Assembly: GCF_002368035.1 (NCBI RefSeq)
Contig: NZ_AP018223.1
Coordinates: forward strand, 1,466,449 to 1,530,448
Length of the DNA stretch: 64,000 nt
DNA from: Nostoc linckia NIES-25
GTDB taxonomy: Bacteria > Cyanobacteriota > Cyanobacteriia > Cyanobacteriales > Nostocaceae
Direction of reading: 5' to 3'
Below, in pieces: positions 25,104 to 33,579 of this stretch. Position numbers and translations under genes: made by a program. Below the pieces are notes generated by a model. That model did not search any database, was not told the DNA's origin, and was given only the letters and a program-made list of their open reading frames with translations. The first letter of the stretch is position 1; each line of letters starts with the position of its first letter.

Positions 25104-28100
25104 ATACTAATAAGCAAATTAAAGATCGGATTTTTCGAGATGGTGTTAGTCAGCGCGATCGCTTACTTAGAGAACTGGAACCAGATTATGTTGCAGTTGA
25201 TGAGCGCGATACATCAGATTTGCTAGCTTTTGTGCAAGAATATGCTACAAAACTCAACTATTTTGATGAGTTCAATACGATAAAGGGTGATTGGTCGCGT
25301 TTCTTTGCGGGAGATGTGAAGCAAATGGTTGCTTACATTAATAATCCGGAAAGTTTCGCCGATGATGAAGCAGCACTCAGGCAATTATCTCAACCTCATC
25401 TAGTTTTATTATTTACGTTTTTACAATTATTACGTTATCCGCAGCAACAGTTTAAAGCACTGACTCAAAGATATCTTGATTTTTACTATCAAGAGGTACT
25501 GAAATTAACGACAAAAGCGGAAGTTGCAGACAAAATCAATGTCATTTTTGAGTTAGTGCAAGGAGAAGAGACACATCTAATTAAACAGGGTACTTTGCTG
25601 AATGCAGGTCAAGATAGTCAAGGTATTAATCTGAATTACGCTACTGATGAAAATATCATCGTTAATCAAGCTAGTGTAGCGAGTGTTAAAACTTTATTTG
25701 TAGAAAAAAAATATATCACCTTAGAAGAAATTCATCAGCAAGATAACAGAAGCAATCGCAGTTTTGAAAATATGCTGCGATGGGCAATCGGTAGCCCTAA
25801 TCAAGGAGATAGATTACCTGATTTTAATGGCGAAACAGTTGATATTAATTATCTCAAAAAATATATTTATCAACCCCTGAAAAATAATAAACAAATATCT
25901 CAAGAAGCAAAAAATTATGTTGAAAACAACCTGTTTTTTGATACGATAGAAAGCTTTCAATATTGCTTTGAAATACACGATCGCGAAATAACTCAGGATA
26001 ATCCAGATCTCAAAAAACCTACCGATTTAGAATGGCAAGAGGTTTATAAAATAACAGAAAAAGCCTACAGAAAAAAAATTACTTTCGCTAGGCGTAATAC
26101 TTTAAAGGAAGAACGAGAAAAATCAGGCTTCGAGAAGATGATGAAGTTGGCTGTCGGTAGTCCTAATCCTGGCGATGCTTTACCGGAAATGCCGAATAAT
26201 TATCAAACACTCGTTCAGATATTTGATAATATTAACCAAGAACCAGTTATTAGATATATTAAAGAACAACTTTATATGAGTGTAGAAGATTTCCGGAAGA
26301 TTATGGAAATCCAAGCTACTACAGTCAATCCTAATTGGGAAGAAGTTTATCGCCTCGTTGAAAAAGCACAAACTAAGAAAAGAAATTTTATTTATCCCCC
26401 CATTGGCAGAACGGAAATTAAAAATATTTATCCTAATTATCCAGTTAATATAAAAGAGGGAGAAGCGGCTAAATTCCAACGATTTAATACTTTCGGAAAT
26501 ATTACTCAAACTTCACAAAATTCTCTTGGTTTTGCACTCACTTCACCTATATTTTTATTGTCAGAAGGTACGCGTACTATTACCCTTACTTTCGCATCTT
26601 CTGGAAAGACGTTGAATCGAGATGCTTTTCAACAGATGATAAGTAGTAAAGCTCAAGCTTTTGAGATTTATTTAAGTAGTGGAAAGCAATGGATACAGCT
26701 TAAATCATTTAAGTATGAAATTGGTGACTTTATTTTAGAAGATCCAGTTAAATCTTATAATAGTTCGCAGATAAATTTGGGTGCGATCGCTCCGGAAAAT
26801 CGGATCTTTACAAGTGTGTCTTTGGCGGCTCCTAATGATACATTTGATTCTAGCAATGTCGGGCAAATTCTTGTCTGGAATGACGGTAAAATATTTGAAA
26901 TTACAGAAATAGTAAATAGCAAACAAGCTAACATTCAGCAAATTGATAAGGGAATATTTTCTCAAGAAGTTATTAGCAATGACAAGGTTAAATTATATAA
27001 ACCTTCTGCCATCTATCTCAACAGTTTACAATTTCAATTAACCATTGATGCCACCTTCCCTGCTATTTTGCCACCAAAAGCAGAGGAATCAACTTCTTTA
27101 ATGGCTAGTCCCTATCCAGTGGTCAAAATTCTGTTGAGCCAAATATCAGAATTAGACAATCCTCAAGAAAAAGTTATTTATTACCAGCAACTGCGATCGG
27201 TACTTTTAAAAAAAGTAAACATACAAATTCAAGTTGCAAATATTCAGGCTTTACAATTGCGGAATGATAACTCAATTCTCAATACAAAAACGCCTTTTCA
27301 GCCTTTTGGTAATATCCCTAAAGCAGGTTCGAGTTTTTACTTTGCCAATAGAGAAATTAGTTATAAAAAATTAGATAGTCTTTGCATAAATATTGAGTGG
27401 ATGGGACTTCCCAAAAAATTTGAAGAATACTACAAGGCTTATTCAGATACTGGGGTAATTACGAAAGTTGCTAATAATACCTTTCAAGCAAGTTTGAAAA
27501 TTTTCAATAATAGAAGCTGGGTAGACATTGAAAATGATAAACCTATTTTTTCTGAGGATGGGAACAATTTAAGTAATTTAATCCATCTCAAATATCAAAA
27601 ATTTAATATTCCTGGCTATACTCTCGACAGTTCTACTGTAGAAATTGCTACAGACGATCCTTTTGAGCAAAGTAGATACTTCAAATTGGAATTAGAAAAT
27701 CCTGATTTTGCACATGAGTTATATCCGGTAGTGTTAAATAAGGTTGCTTTAGCAACCGATGATAAGAAAAATCTGACAGTTTATCCTCCCTACACCCCTC
27801 AAATTAAAGCTATCTCCCTCGACTATACCGCTTCAGTCGAAGTTGACTTGCAAGCGCATTCAACCAATGATGAATCTAGCCAAATCTTCCATCTTCATCC
27901 CTTTGGCTATGCAGATATCCAAGCCTCTAATCAAGATAACTCAACAAATAACCAATATTATCTCCTACCTCAATATCAAGAAGAAGGCACTTTATACATA
28001 GGTATCCGCAATTTGCGACCGCCACAAAACATTTCCATCCTCTTCCAAATGATAGCAGGAAGTGGCAATGGCGAACTAACTCCGCCACAAATTTGCTGGA

Positions 28101-29218
28101 GTTACTTGAGTGGTAATAATTGGCGAGAATTTCAAGACACAGAGATACTTTTTGATAGTACCAACGGATTAGTCGATCCGGGAATTATCCGCTTGAGTAT
28201 GCCAGAAAAAGCTACCAATAACCATCAATTATTACCCAGTGGATTGCATTGGTTACGAGCCACTATTAAGGAAAATACCACCGCTATTCCTGATACTTTA
28301 GACATCAGAACTCAGGCAGTTAGGGCTACTTTTGTTAATCAAGGGAACGCAGCCGAACATTTCAGTAAACCCCTGGCAGCTAATTCTATTCAAGGATTTG
28401 TGACGCGAGATCCTGCCATCAAAACAGTACAACAACCATACACATCTTTTGGTGGGAAACCCAAAGAAGATAACCGCGCTTTTACTATGCGGGTGAGTGA
28501 AAGACTGCGTCATAAACAAAGAGCAATAACTCCTTGGGATTACGAACGTCTGGTACTGGAACATTTTCCCCAAATTTATAAAGTTAAATGTATCACCTCT
28601 GCTGCTGGCTCCAATAATCCGGCTGCTGCAAAGGTAACAGTGGTGGTAATTCCTGATATTTCTAATACTGCGCCATTCTTTCCCCTCGAACCCAAAGCAC
28701 CTTTATATTTGCTCAAGGAAATTGAAGCATATTTGCAAAAATATACTTCACCTTTTGTGCAAATTGTGGTTAAAAATCCCCGCTACGAACGCATTAAATA
28801 CAGAGTTGGTATTCGTTTTCGCCACGGTTACGAACAAGGTTACTATCTCAATCAACTTAACGAAGATATTAAACGCTTTTTGTCTCCTTGGGCGTATGAA
28901 GAACAAGCTGACATTACCTTTGGAAGTTCAATTCACAGTTCCTCACTCATTTATTTTATTGAGAACAGACCTTATGTGGATTATGTTGCAAATCTAAAAT
29001 TAATTGAGCAAATTGGGATCAAAGCTGGTTCTCAAGGTAAATCAGATACTTATTATCGGGTGAATCAATCTAACCTGGCCCAAGTGCAACACCAAGATTC
29101 AATTTTGGTTTCTGCGCCCGAACATATTATTGATTTAATTGGCACAGAAAATTATGAGGAGGAGAACTTTGAAGGTATTGGCTACATGATTGTCGGTATT
29201 GATTTTGTTATTAGTTAA
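25100..29218 (+). CDS. Large baseplate protein (baseplate J-like, Afp11/Pvc11-like)
   Basis: The ATG at 25100 overlaps the previous stop (ATGA); an ATG two codons earlier is possible. The 1372-residue protein begins with a helical region typical of CIS protein 11. Residues about 222-330 and 344-433 are two copies of one domain (FENMLRWAIGSPNQGDRLP and FEKMMKLAVGSPNPGDALP). The baseplate-J-like core lies in the last third: KEDNRAFTMRVSERLRHKQR, ITPWDYERLVLEHFPQIYKV and VTVVVIPDISN. The end is GYMIVGIDFVIS. Such proteins build the wedges that trigger contraction. About 400 residues longer than many relatives as I recall them; the duplicated domain may account for part of that. Confidence 0.9.
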   Translation: MNTNKQIKDRIFRDGVSQRDRLLRELEPDYVAVDERDTSDLLAFVQEYATKLNYFDEFNTIKGDWSRFFAGDVKQMVAYINNPESFADDEAALRQLSQPHLVLLFTFLQLLRYPQQQFKALTQRYLDFYYQEVLKLTTKAEVADKINVIFELVQGEETHLIKQGTLLNAGQDSQGINLNYATDENIIVNQASVASVKTLFVEKKYITLEEIHQQDNRSNRSFENMLRWAIGSPNQGDRLPDFNGETVDINYLKKYIYQPLKNNKQISQEAKNYVENNLFFDTIESFQYCFEIHDREITQDNPDLKKPTDLEWQEVYKITEKAYRKKITFARRNTLKEEREKSGFEKMMKLAVGSPNPGDALPEMPNNYQTLVQIFDNINQEPVIRYIKEQLYMSVEDFRKIMEIQATTVNPNWEEVYRLVEKAQTKKRNFIYPPIGRTEIKNIYPNYPVNIKEGEAAKFQRFNTFGNITQTSQNSLGFALTSPIFLLSEGTRTITLTFASSGKTLNRDAFQQMISSKAQAFEIYLSSGKQWIQLKSFKYEIGDFILEDPVKSYNSSQINLGAIAPENRIFTSVSLAAPNDTFDSSNVGQILVWNDGKIFEITEIVNSKQANIQQIDKGIFSQEVISNDKVKLYKPSAIYLNSLQFQLTIDATFPAILPPKAEESTSLMASPYPVVKILLSQISELDNPQEKVIYYQQLRSVLLKKVNIQIQVANIQALQLRNDNSILNTKTPFQPFGNIPKAGSSFYFANREISYKKLDSLCINIEWMGLPKKFEEYYKAYSDTGVITKVANNTFQASLKIFNNRSWVDIENDKPIFSEDGNNLSNLIHLKYQKFNIPGYTLDSSTVEIATDDPFEQSRYFKLELENPDFAHELYPVVLNKVALATDDKKNLTVYPPYTPQIKAISLDYTASVEVDLQAHSTNDESSQIFHLHPFGYADIQASNQDNSTNNQYYLLPQYQEEGTLYIGIRNLRPPQNISILFQMIAGSGNGELTPPQICWSYLSGNNWREFQDTEILFDSTNGLVDPGIIRLSMPEKATNNHQLLPSGLHWLRATIKENTTAIPDTLDIRTQAVRATFVNQGNAAEHFSKPLAANSIQGFVTRDPAIKTVQQPYTSFGGKPKEDNRAFTMRVSERLRHKQRAITPWDYERLVLEHFPQIYKVKCITSAAGSNNPAAAKVTVVVIPDISNTAPFFPLEPKAPLYLLKEIEAYLQKYTSPFVQIVVKNPRYERIKYRVGIRFRHGYEQGYYLNQLNEDIKRFLSPWAYEEQADITFGSSIHSSSLIYFIENRPYVDYVANLKLIEQIGIKAGSQGKSDTYYRVNQSNLAQVQHQDSILVSAPEHIIDLIGTENYEEENFEGIGYMIVGIDFVIS

Positions 29219-29232
29219 AAGGAGTAAAGAGC

Positions 29233-30846
29233 GTGAGTCAAAAAAGTAGAAGTGAACTGCAAGGATTATTCAAAACTGGAACAAAGCCTTCTCAACAGGA
29301 TTTTGCCGATTTCATCGAATCTACTCTCAATATTAAAGATGATGGCATAGAAAAGCCATCTGGGGCAGATACTCCCCTGAAGATTGCGGCGCAGGGTACC
29401 GATGAGAAATTAATAGATTTTTATGCAGGTGAGGCAAAAACCTGGAGTTTTAATCAAAAATCAGGAGATAAGCAAGGATTCAATATATCTAATTCTGGAG
29501 GTAGCAGGCTTTTTATTGCTAACAGTAATGGAAATGTGGGACTGAGTATCGACCAGCCAACGGCGAAATTGCATATTCAACAGACAGCAAATGAAGATGC
29601 TTTGCGGATAGATGATGAGTTAAAGGATACGACTCCTTTTGTAATTAATAAAGATGGCAATGTAGGAATTGGGACAGCTACTCCAGGAACAAAGTTAGAA
29701 GTCAATGGCAATTTTAAGCTACAACAGGGAGTAGCTGTTAATCAAATTTCTAATGATAGTACTCTAGCAGGGAATAGCGACCTTACCATCCCAACAGAGA
29801 AAGCAATCAAAACTTATGCAGATACTAAAGCACTTGTAGCTGGTTCTGCTAACCAGGATTTTCAAACAAAAAGCCTAACTGTAAATAGCAATTTCAAGCT
29901 ACAGCAGGGAGTAACAATCAATAAAATTTCTAATGATGGGACTCTAGCAGGAAATAGCGACCTTGCCATCCCCACAGAAAAAGCAATCAAAACCTATGCA
30001 GATACTAAAGCACTTGTGGCGGGTTCTGCTACGCAGGATTTTCAAACAAATAATCTAACTGTAAAAGGTAGGATTTCGGGTGCGATCGATCGATTAACTT
30101 CATCTGATAATAAATGTACTTTGGTAATGCAGAGCGATCGCAATTTAGTTATTTACGATGATACCCAGCCAGAAGGCAATAAAGCTGTTTGGTCTCTTGC
30201 AGGATCGTCTAACCAAAGTTTTTATACAAAAAACCTAAATGTCTCAGGAACTTTAACTGTAACCGACTCATTGTCCGTTGCTGGATCTTCTGGTAGTACA
30301 GTAAATATCGATTTATCAGGTCATGTGCAACTCAAAGAATATAGCACACAAAACCTGGCTTTTTTCCAAGCAAGAGATGACTTATCAAATCGAGACATTG
30401 GTTTAAGAATTAGAACCCAAAAGAAAAGTGATAGCAAACCGGCTATTGTAGATGCAATTACCATTAGCCCTGACGGCAATTTGGGTCTTGGTACTACAAG
30501 TCCAGGTGCGAAGCTAGATGTTAATGGCAGTTTGAAAGCAAGTAGTCTAAAACTCACAACAAAACTAATTTCATTTAAAAAGTATAGCAATCTTGGTGAT
30601 AATATTAATTACAAAACTGACTATCCCACGTCTCAATGGATTTGTAGCATTGCCGGATTTTACTCAGGCCCTGGTGATATAAATGAGGGAGCTGTTGCCG
30701 ACATTATTCAGGTTTATACTTATCCTAACTCCGATGGTTGGTGGTATATTAGGGCAGATTTTTTGACTCACAACAAGGCTGAAAACTGGACGATTTGGCT
30801 AATGGCAATTAATCGAGACATAGCAGAAGCAGCGAACTCTCTATAA
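29233..30846 (+). CDS. Tail-fibre-like protein with tandem 60-residue repeat and B-lectin motif
   Basis: A GTG start is preceded by AAAGGAG at good spacing. The 537-residue protein starts with an adaptor-like helix (SRSELQGLFKTGTKPSQQDF). Beta-rich fibre segments with GNVGIGTATPGTKLEVNG-type motifs follow. Two 60-residue copies (about 157-276) of NFKLQQGV...ISNDxTLAGNSDL-x-IPTEKAIKTYADTKALVAGSA come next. Residues 300-308 (QSDRNLVIY) match the mannose-binding B-lectin motif QxDxNxVxY. The C-terminal domain (about 440-537, FKKYSNLGDNINYKTDYPTS) may be a receptor-binding or chaperone tip. The place in the cluster fits Afp13-type fibres. The target is unknown. Confidence 0.82.
   Translation: MSQKSRSELQGLFKTGTKPSQQDFADFIESTLNIKDDGIEKPSGADTPLKIAAQGTDEKLIDFYAGEAKTWSFNQKSGDKQGFNISNSGGSRLFIANSNGNVGLSIDQPTAKLHIQQTANEDALRIDDELKDTTPFVINKDGNVGIGTATPGTKLEVNGNFKLQQGVAVNQISNDSTLAGNSDLTIPTEKAIKTYADTKALVAGSANQDFQTKSLTVNSNFKLQQGVTINKISNDGTLAGNSDLAIPTEKAIKTYADTKALVAGSATQDFQTNNLTVKGRISGAIDRLTSSDNKCTLVMQSDRNLVIYDDTQPEGNKAVWSLAGSSNQSFYTKNLNVSGTLTVTDSLSVAGSSGSTVNIDLSGHVQLKEYSTQNLAFFQARDDLSNRDIGLRIRTQKKSDSKPAIVDAITISPDGNLGLGTTSPGAKLDVNGSLKASSLKLTTKLISFKKYSNLGDNINYKTDYPTSQWICSIAGFYSGPGDINEGAVADIIQVYTYPNSDGWWYIRADFLTHNKAENWTIWLMAINRDIAEAANSL
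29701..30060 (+). repeat. 180-bp tandem repeat within the fibre gene
   Basis: Bases 29701-29880 and 29881-30060 are two in-frame copies that agree over most positions (for example CTAGCAGG-AAATAGCGACCT and AAAGCAATCAAAACYTATGC in both). They encode 60 residues each. DNA-level similarity indicates a recent duplication that can lengthen or shorten the fibre. Confidence 0.88.
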
Positions 30847-30868
30847 GCAACACTAGTTTTAATTTTTA

Positions 30869-30897
30869 GTATTAACTAAACTGTATTTAGTTAATAC
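30869..30897 (+). promoter_or_regulatory. Perfect 12-bp hairpin between fibre and coiled-coil genes
   Basis: GTATTAACTAAA and TTTAGTTAATAC are exact complements with a 5-base loop. No T tract follows, so it is not a classical terminator. It may be a processing or stabilising element that sets different levels of fibre and baseplate transcripts. That role is an inference from position only. Confidence 0.5.
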
Positions 30898-30919
30898 CAG
30901 CAACAATAAACTTAAAGCA

Positions 30920-31132
30920 ATGAGACAACAACTAGAAAATCGCCTTCAACAACTCAAAGCTGAATTTGCCTCAGGACAAAAAGTCCTCTCAGATTTAGAA
31001 GCCAAACAAATCAATGTCCGAGAAACTTTACTCCGCATTCAAGGAGCAATTCAGGTATTAGAAGAAGAATTAAGTAAAAATAATGGTGCTGTAACTGAAA
31101 GAGAAAAAGTAGAACTTTTAGAAACAGAGTAA
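30920..31132 (+). CDS. Small coiled-coil protein of the injection-system cluster
   Basis: The 70-residue product (MRQQLENRLQQLKAEFASGQ, KVLSDLEAKQINVRETLLRI) is predicted helical throughout with heptad-like spacing of Leu/Ile/Val. It has no signal peptide. It lies between the fibre and the second baseplate gene, 73 bases after the former and 38 before the latter. Short coiled-coil genes at this place may act as fibre clamps or chaperones, but I know no named family for it. Confidence 0.7.
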   Translation: MRQQLENRLQQLKAEFASGQKVLSDLEAKQINVRETLLRIQGAIQVLEEELSKNNGAVTEREKVELLETE

Positions 31133-31170
31133 ATGGGAGTTAAATCACTAGCCAAAACTACAAAATCACC

Positions 31171-33564
31171 ATGACTGAACACCTCACTATCTCCAGCACT
31201 CTCCCCGAACATCCTGGGATGAATTTTGCCTTATTGCGACAAGAAGGCATAAAGTACATTGAACGCTTAGCAGGAAAATTATGGACAGATTACAACACCC
31301 ACGATCCTGGTATTACTATCCTAGAACAACTCTGCTATGCCATCACGGATTTAAGCTATCGGCTTGACTTCGAGATGAAAGATTTACTTGCACCTTCTCC
31401 TAGAGAAAAAACTGGAGATAGCAGGAAACAGTTTTTTACAGCCAGAGAAATCCTGACTGTTAATCCTCTCACAATTAATGATTATCGCAAACTATTAATT
31501 GACATTGATGGTGTTAAAAATGCTTGGTTAGAACCCATTAATAATTCACAACCTCCCATATATTATGATTCGATTCTTCATACATTAACTTTTAAAGCTT
31601 CTGATTTTACAGAAGAAGTAAATTTGAATGGACTTTATCGGGTAATGATTGAAAAAGAAAAAAACATATCTGATGAGGCTAGTTTAATAGCAAAAATAAT
31701 AACAAAGCTTAATGAACATCGCAATCTCTGTGAAGATTTTGCTTCAATTCAAATATTGCCCATTGAAGAAATTACTATCAAGGCGGAGATAGAAGTAGAA
31801 GAAGGCTTTGATGTCAACGAATTAATGGCAAAGATATATTTTGGGTTAGAAAATTTTATTTCTCCTAACTTACAATTTTTTAGTTTAAAAGAACTACTAG
31901 ATCTAGGTAAAATTCCTGAAGCGGTTTTTGATGGGTTTCCCCTTGAGCATGGCTTTATCGATAACGAACAACTTGATAGTTTTACTAAGAAATATGAACT
32001 TTACATTTCTGATTTAATTAGGATTATTTTAGATATTCCAGGAATAAATACAGTTAGAGATATTACTATTTCAAGCAACAAGTCATCTCAATTAGAAGAA
32101 TGGGCGTTAGCATTAGACCCTAATTTTACACCCCAACTCAAAGATATAGATCGTTTAACAAGTAATATTAGTTTTTATAAAGGACAAATTCCCTGCAATC
32201 TGAACCTGGCTAAAGCTAAAAGTTATCTACAATTATTACAACAGCAAAATACAAAATCAATATCAACTACACAAATAAAAGATATTCCAGTCCCGTTGGG
32301 ACAATATAGAGAATTATCAGACTATGAATCAATCCAAAATGATTTTCCTGCTAATTATGGTATTGGAGAATTAGGTTTACCAGCTTCTGCATCTCCTCAA
32401 CGCAAAGCTCAAGCTAAGCAACTGCAAGCTTATTTAATGTTTTTCGATCGAATTTTAGCTAACTATTTTGCTCAATTAGAACATACGAAAGAGCTATTTT
32501 CTTTCCAAAATAATAAGAAGACAACTTACTTTTCTCAGGATATTTCCACGTTTCCAGGCGCATCTGAAATCTTAAAGGTTGATAAAAATTCATCAGTAGA
32601 TCGATGGAATAACATTGATTTAGAAAGAAAAAATCGTTTTTTGAATCATTTAATAGCACAGTATTGTGAAAAATTTACAGATTATTCCTTACTTTTATAT
32701 AACTCAATTATAGAAGAAAAATTAATTAATAATAAAGTTACTTTTTTACAAAACTATCCTCAAATGAGTGCTGGAAGGGGTAAAGCATTTAATTACGCTG
32801 ACTCCAGTGAAGTTTGGGATACAGACAATGTATCGGGATTAAAACAAAGAATTTGCAGCTTACTTGGAATCCCCTACAAGCGACGAACTTTAGCTCTCTC
32901 CAATGAATCGAATGAAATAGCAGGATTTCATATAGTCGAACATATTTTACTTCGTCCTTACAGCAGTCAAAATTCAGATCGCAATCCGAGTTTTTTAAAT
33001 TTTGGCTATCAAATTTCGGAATTTAAGTCAAGCACAATTCCAAACAAAATAGTAACTTGCGTTTCTCAGCAACACGGACTTTCTGAAAACGAACAAATAG
33101 AAATATTTGACACAGATAATTACAATGGAATTTATTTCGTTACCAATGTTCAAGAAGATACCTTTGATATAGAAATAGAAACTGGATTTGTAAAATCAGA
33201 AGAAGGACAGTGGGTACAAGTAGATCGACCCCTAGATCCTTACTCTTTTCAACTCAGTTTTGTATTCCCTGACTGGCAGTTTCAAAATGAAAACTTTAGA
33301 AAGCTGATTTATAAAATTATCAGCGCAGAGATTCCCGCACATATAACTCCTTACTTTCATTGGTTCGATAAATCAAAAATGCAAGATTTTGAAAGATATT
33401 ACACTCATTGGCTGAATACAATTGTAGACAAAAATGCCACACCTGAAAATCTTAAGAATACAAGTAATAACCTGATTAAAGCTTTGGAAATCGCTAGTGT
33501 TGATATTAGAGAGTTTAATGTTCTGGGATATATGACTATCGGCACAGATTTTGTAGTGAGTTGA
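31171..33564 (+). CDS. Second baseplate wedge protein (Afp12/Pvc12-like)
   Basis: The 797-residue protein has an N-terminal module reading GIKYIERLAGKLWTDYNTHD and PGITILEQLCYAITDLSYRL. This YNTHDPGITxLE-x-L phrase is characteristic of CIS baseplate proteins 11/12. Later parts contain AKQLQAYLMFFDRILANYFA and FHIVEHILLRPY, also typical. It ends GYMTIGTDFVVS, almost the same tail as the large baseplate-J protein (GYMIVGIDFVIS). It should complete the baseplate wedges. The tape-measure gene starts about 15 bases after the stop. Confidence 0.88.
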   Translation: MTEHLTISSTLPEHPGMNFALLRQEGIKYIERLAGKLWTDYNTHDPGITILEQLCYAITDLSYRLDFEMKDLLAPSPREKTGDSRKQFFTAREILTVNPLTINDYRKLLIDIDGVKNAWLEPINNSQPPIYYDSILHTLTFKASDFTEEVNLNGLYRVMIEKEKNISDEASLIAKIITKLNEHRNLCEDFASIQILPIEEITIKAEIEVEEGFDVNELMAKIYFGLENFISPNLQFFSLKELLDLGKIPEAVFDGFPLEHGFIDNEQLDSFTKKYELYISDLIRIILDIPGINTVRDITISSNKSSQLEEWALALDPNFTPQLKDIDRLTSNISFYKGQIPCNLNLAKAKSYLQLLQQQNTKSISTTQIKDIPVPLGQYRELSDYESIQNDFPANYGIGELGLPASASPQRKAQAKQLQAYLMFFDRILANYFAQLEHTKELFSFQNNKKTTYFSQDISTFPGASEILKVDKNSSVDRWNNIDLERKNRFLNHLIAQYCEKFTDYSLLLYNSIIEEKLINNKVTFLQNYPQMSAGRGKAFNYADSSEVWDTDNVSGLKQRICSLLGIPYKRRTLALSNESNEIAGFHIVEHILLRPYSSQNSDRNPSFLNFGYQISEFKSSTIPNKIVTCVSQQHGLSENEQIEIFDTDNYNGIYFVTNVQEDTFDIEIETGFVKSEEGQWVQVDRPLDPYSFQLSFVFPDWQFQNENFRKLIYKIISAEIPAHITPYFHWFDKSKMQDFERYYTHWLNTIVDKNATPENLKNTSNNLIKALEIASVDIREFNVLGYMTIGTDFVVS

Positions 33565-33579
33565 TGAAAATTTTTGCAA

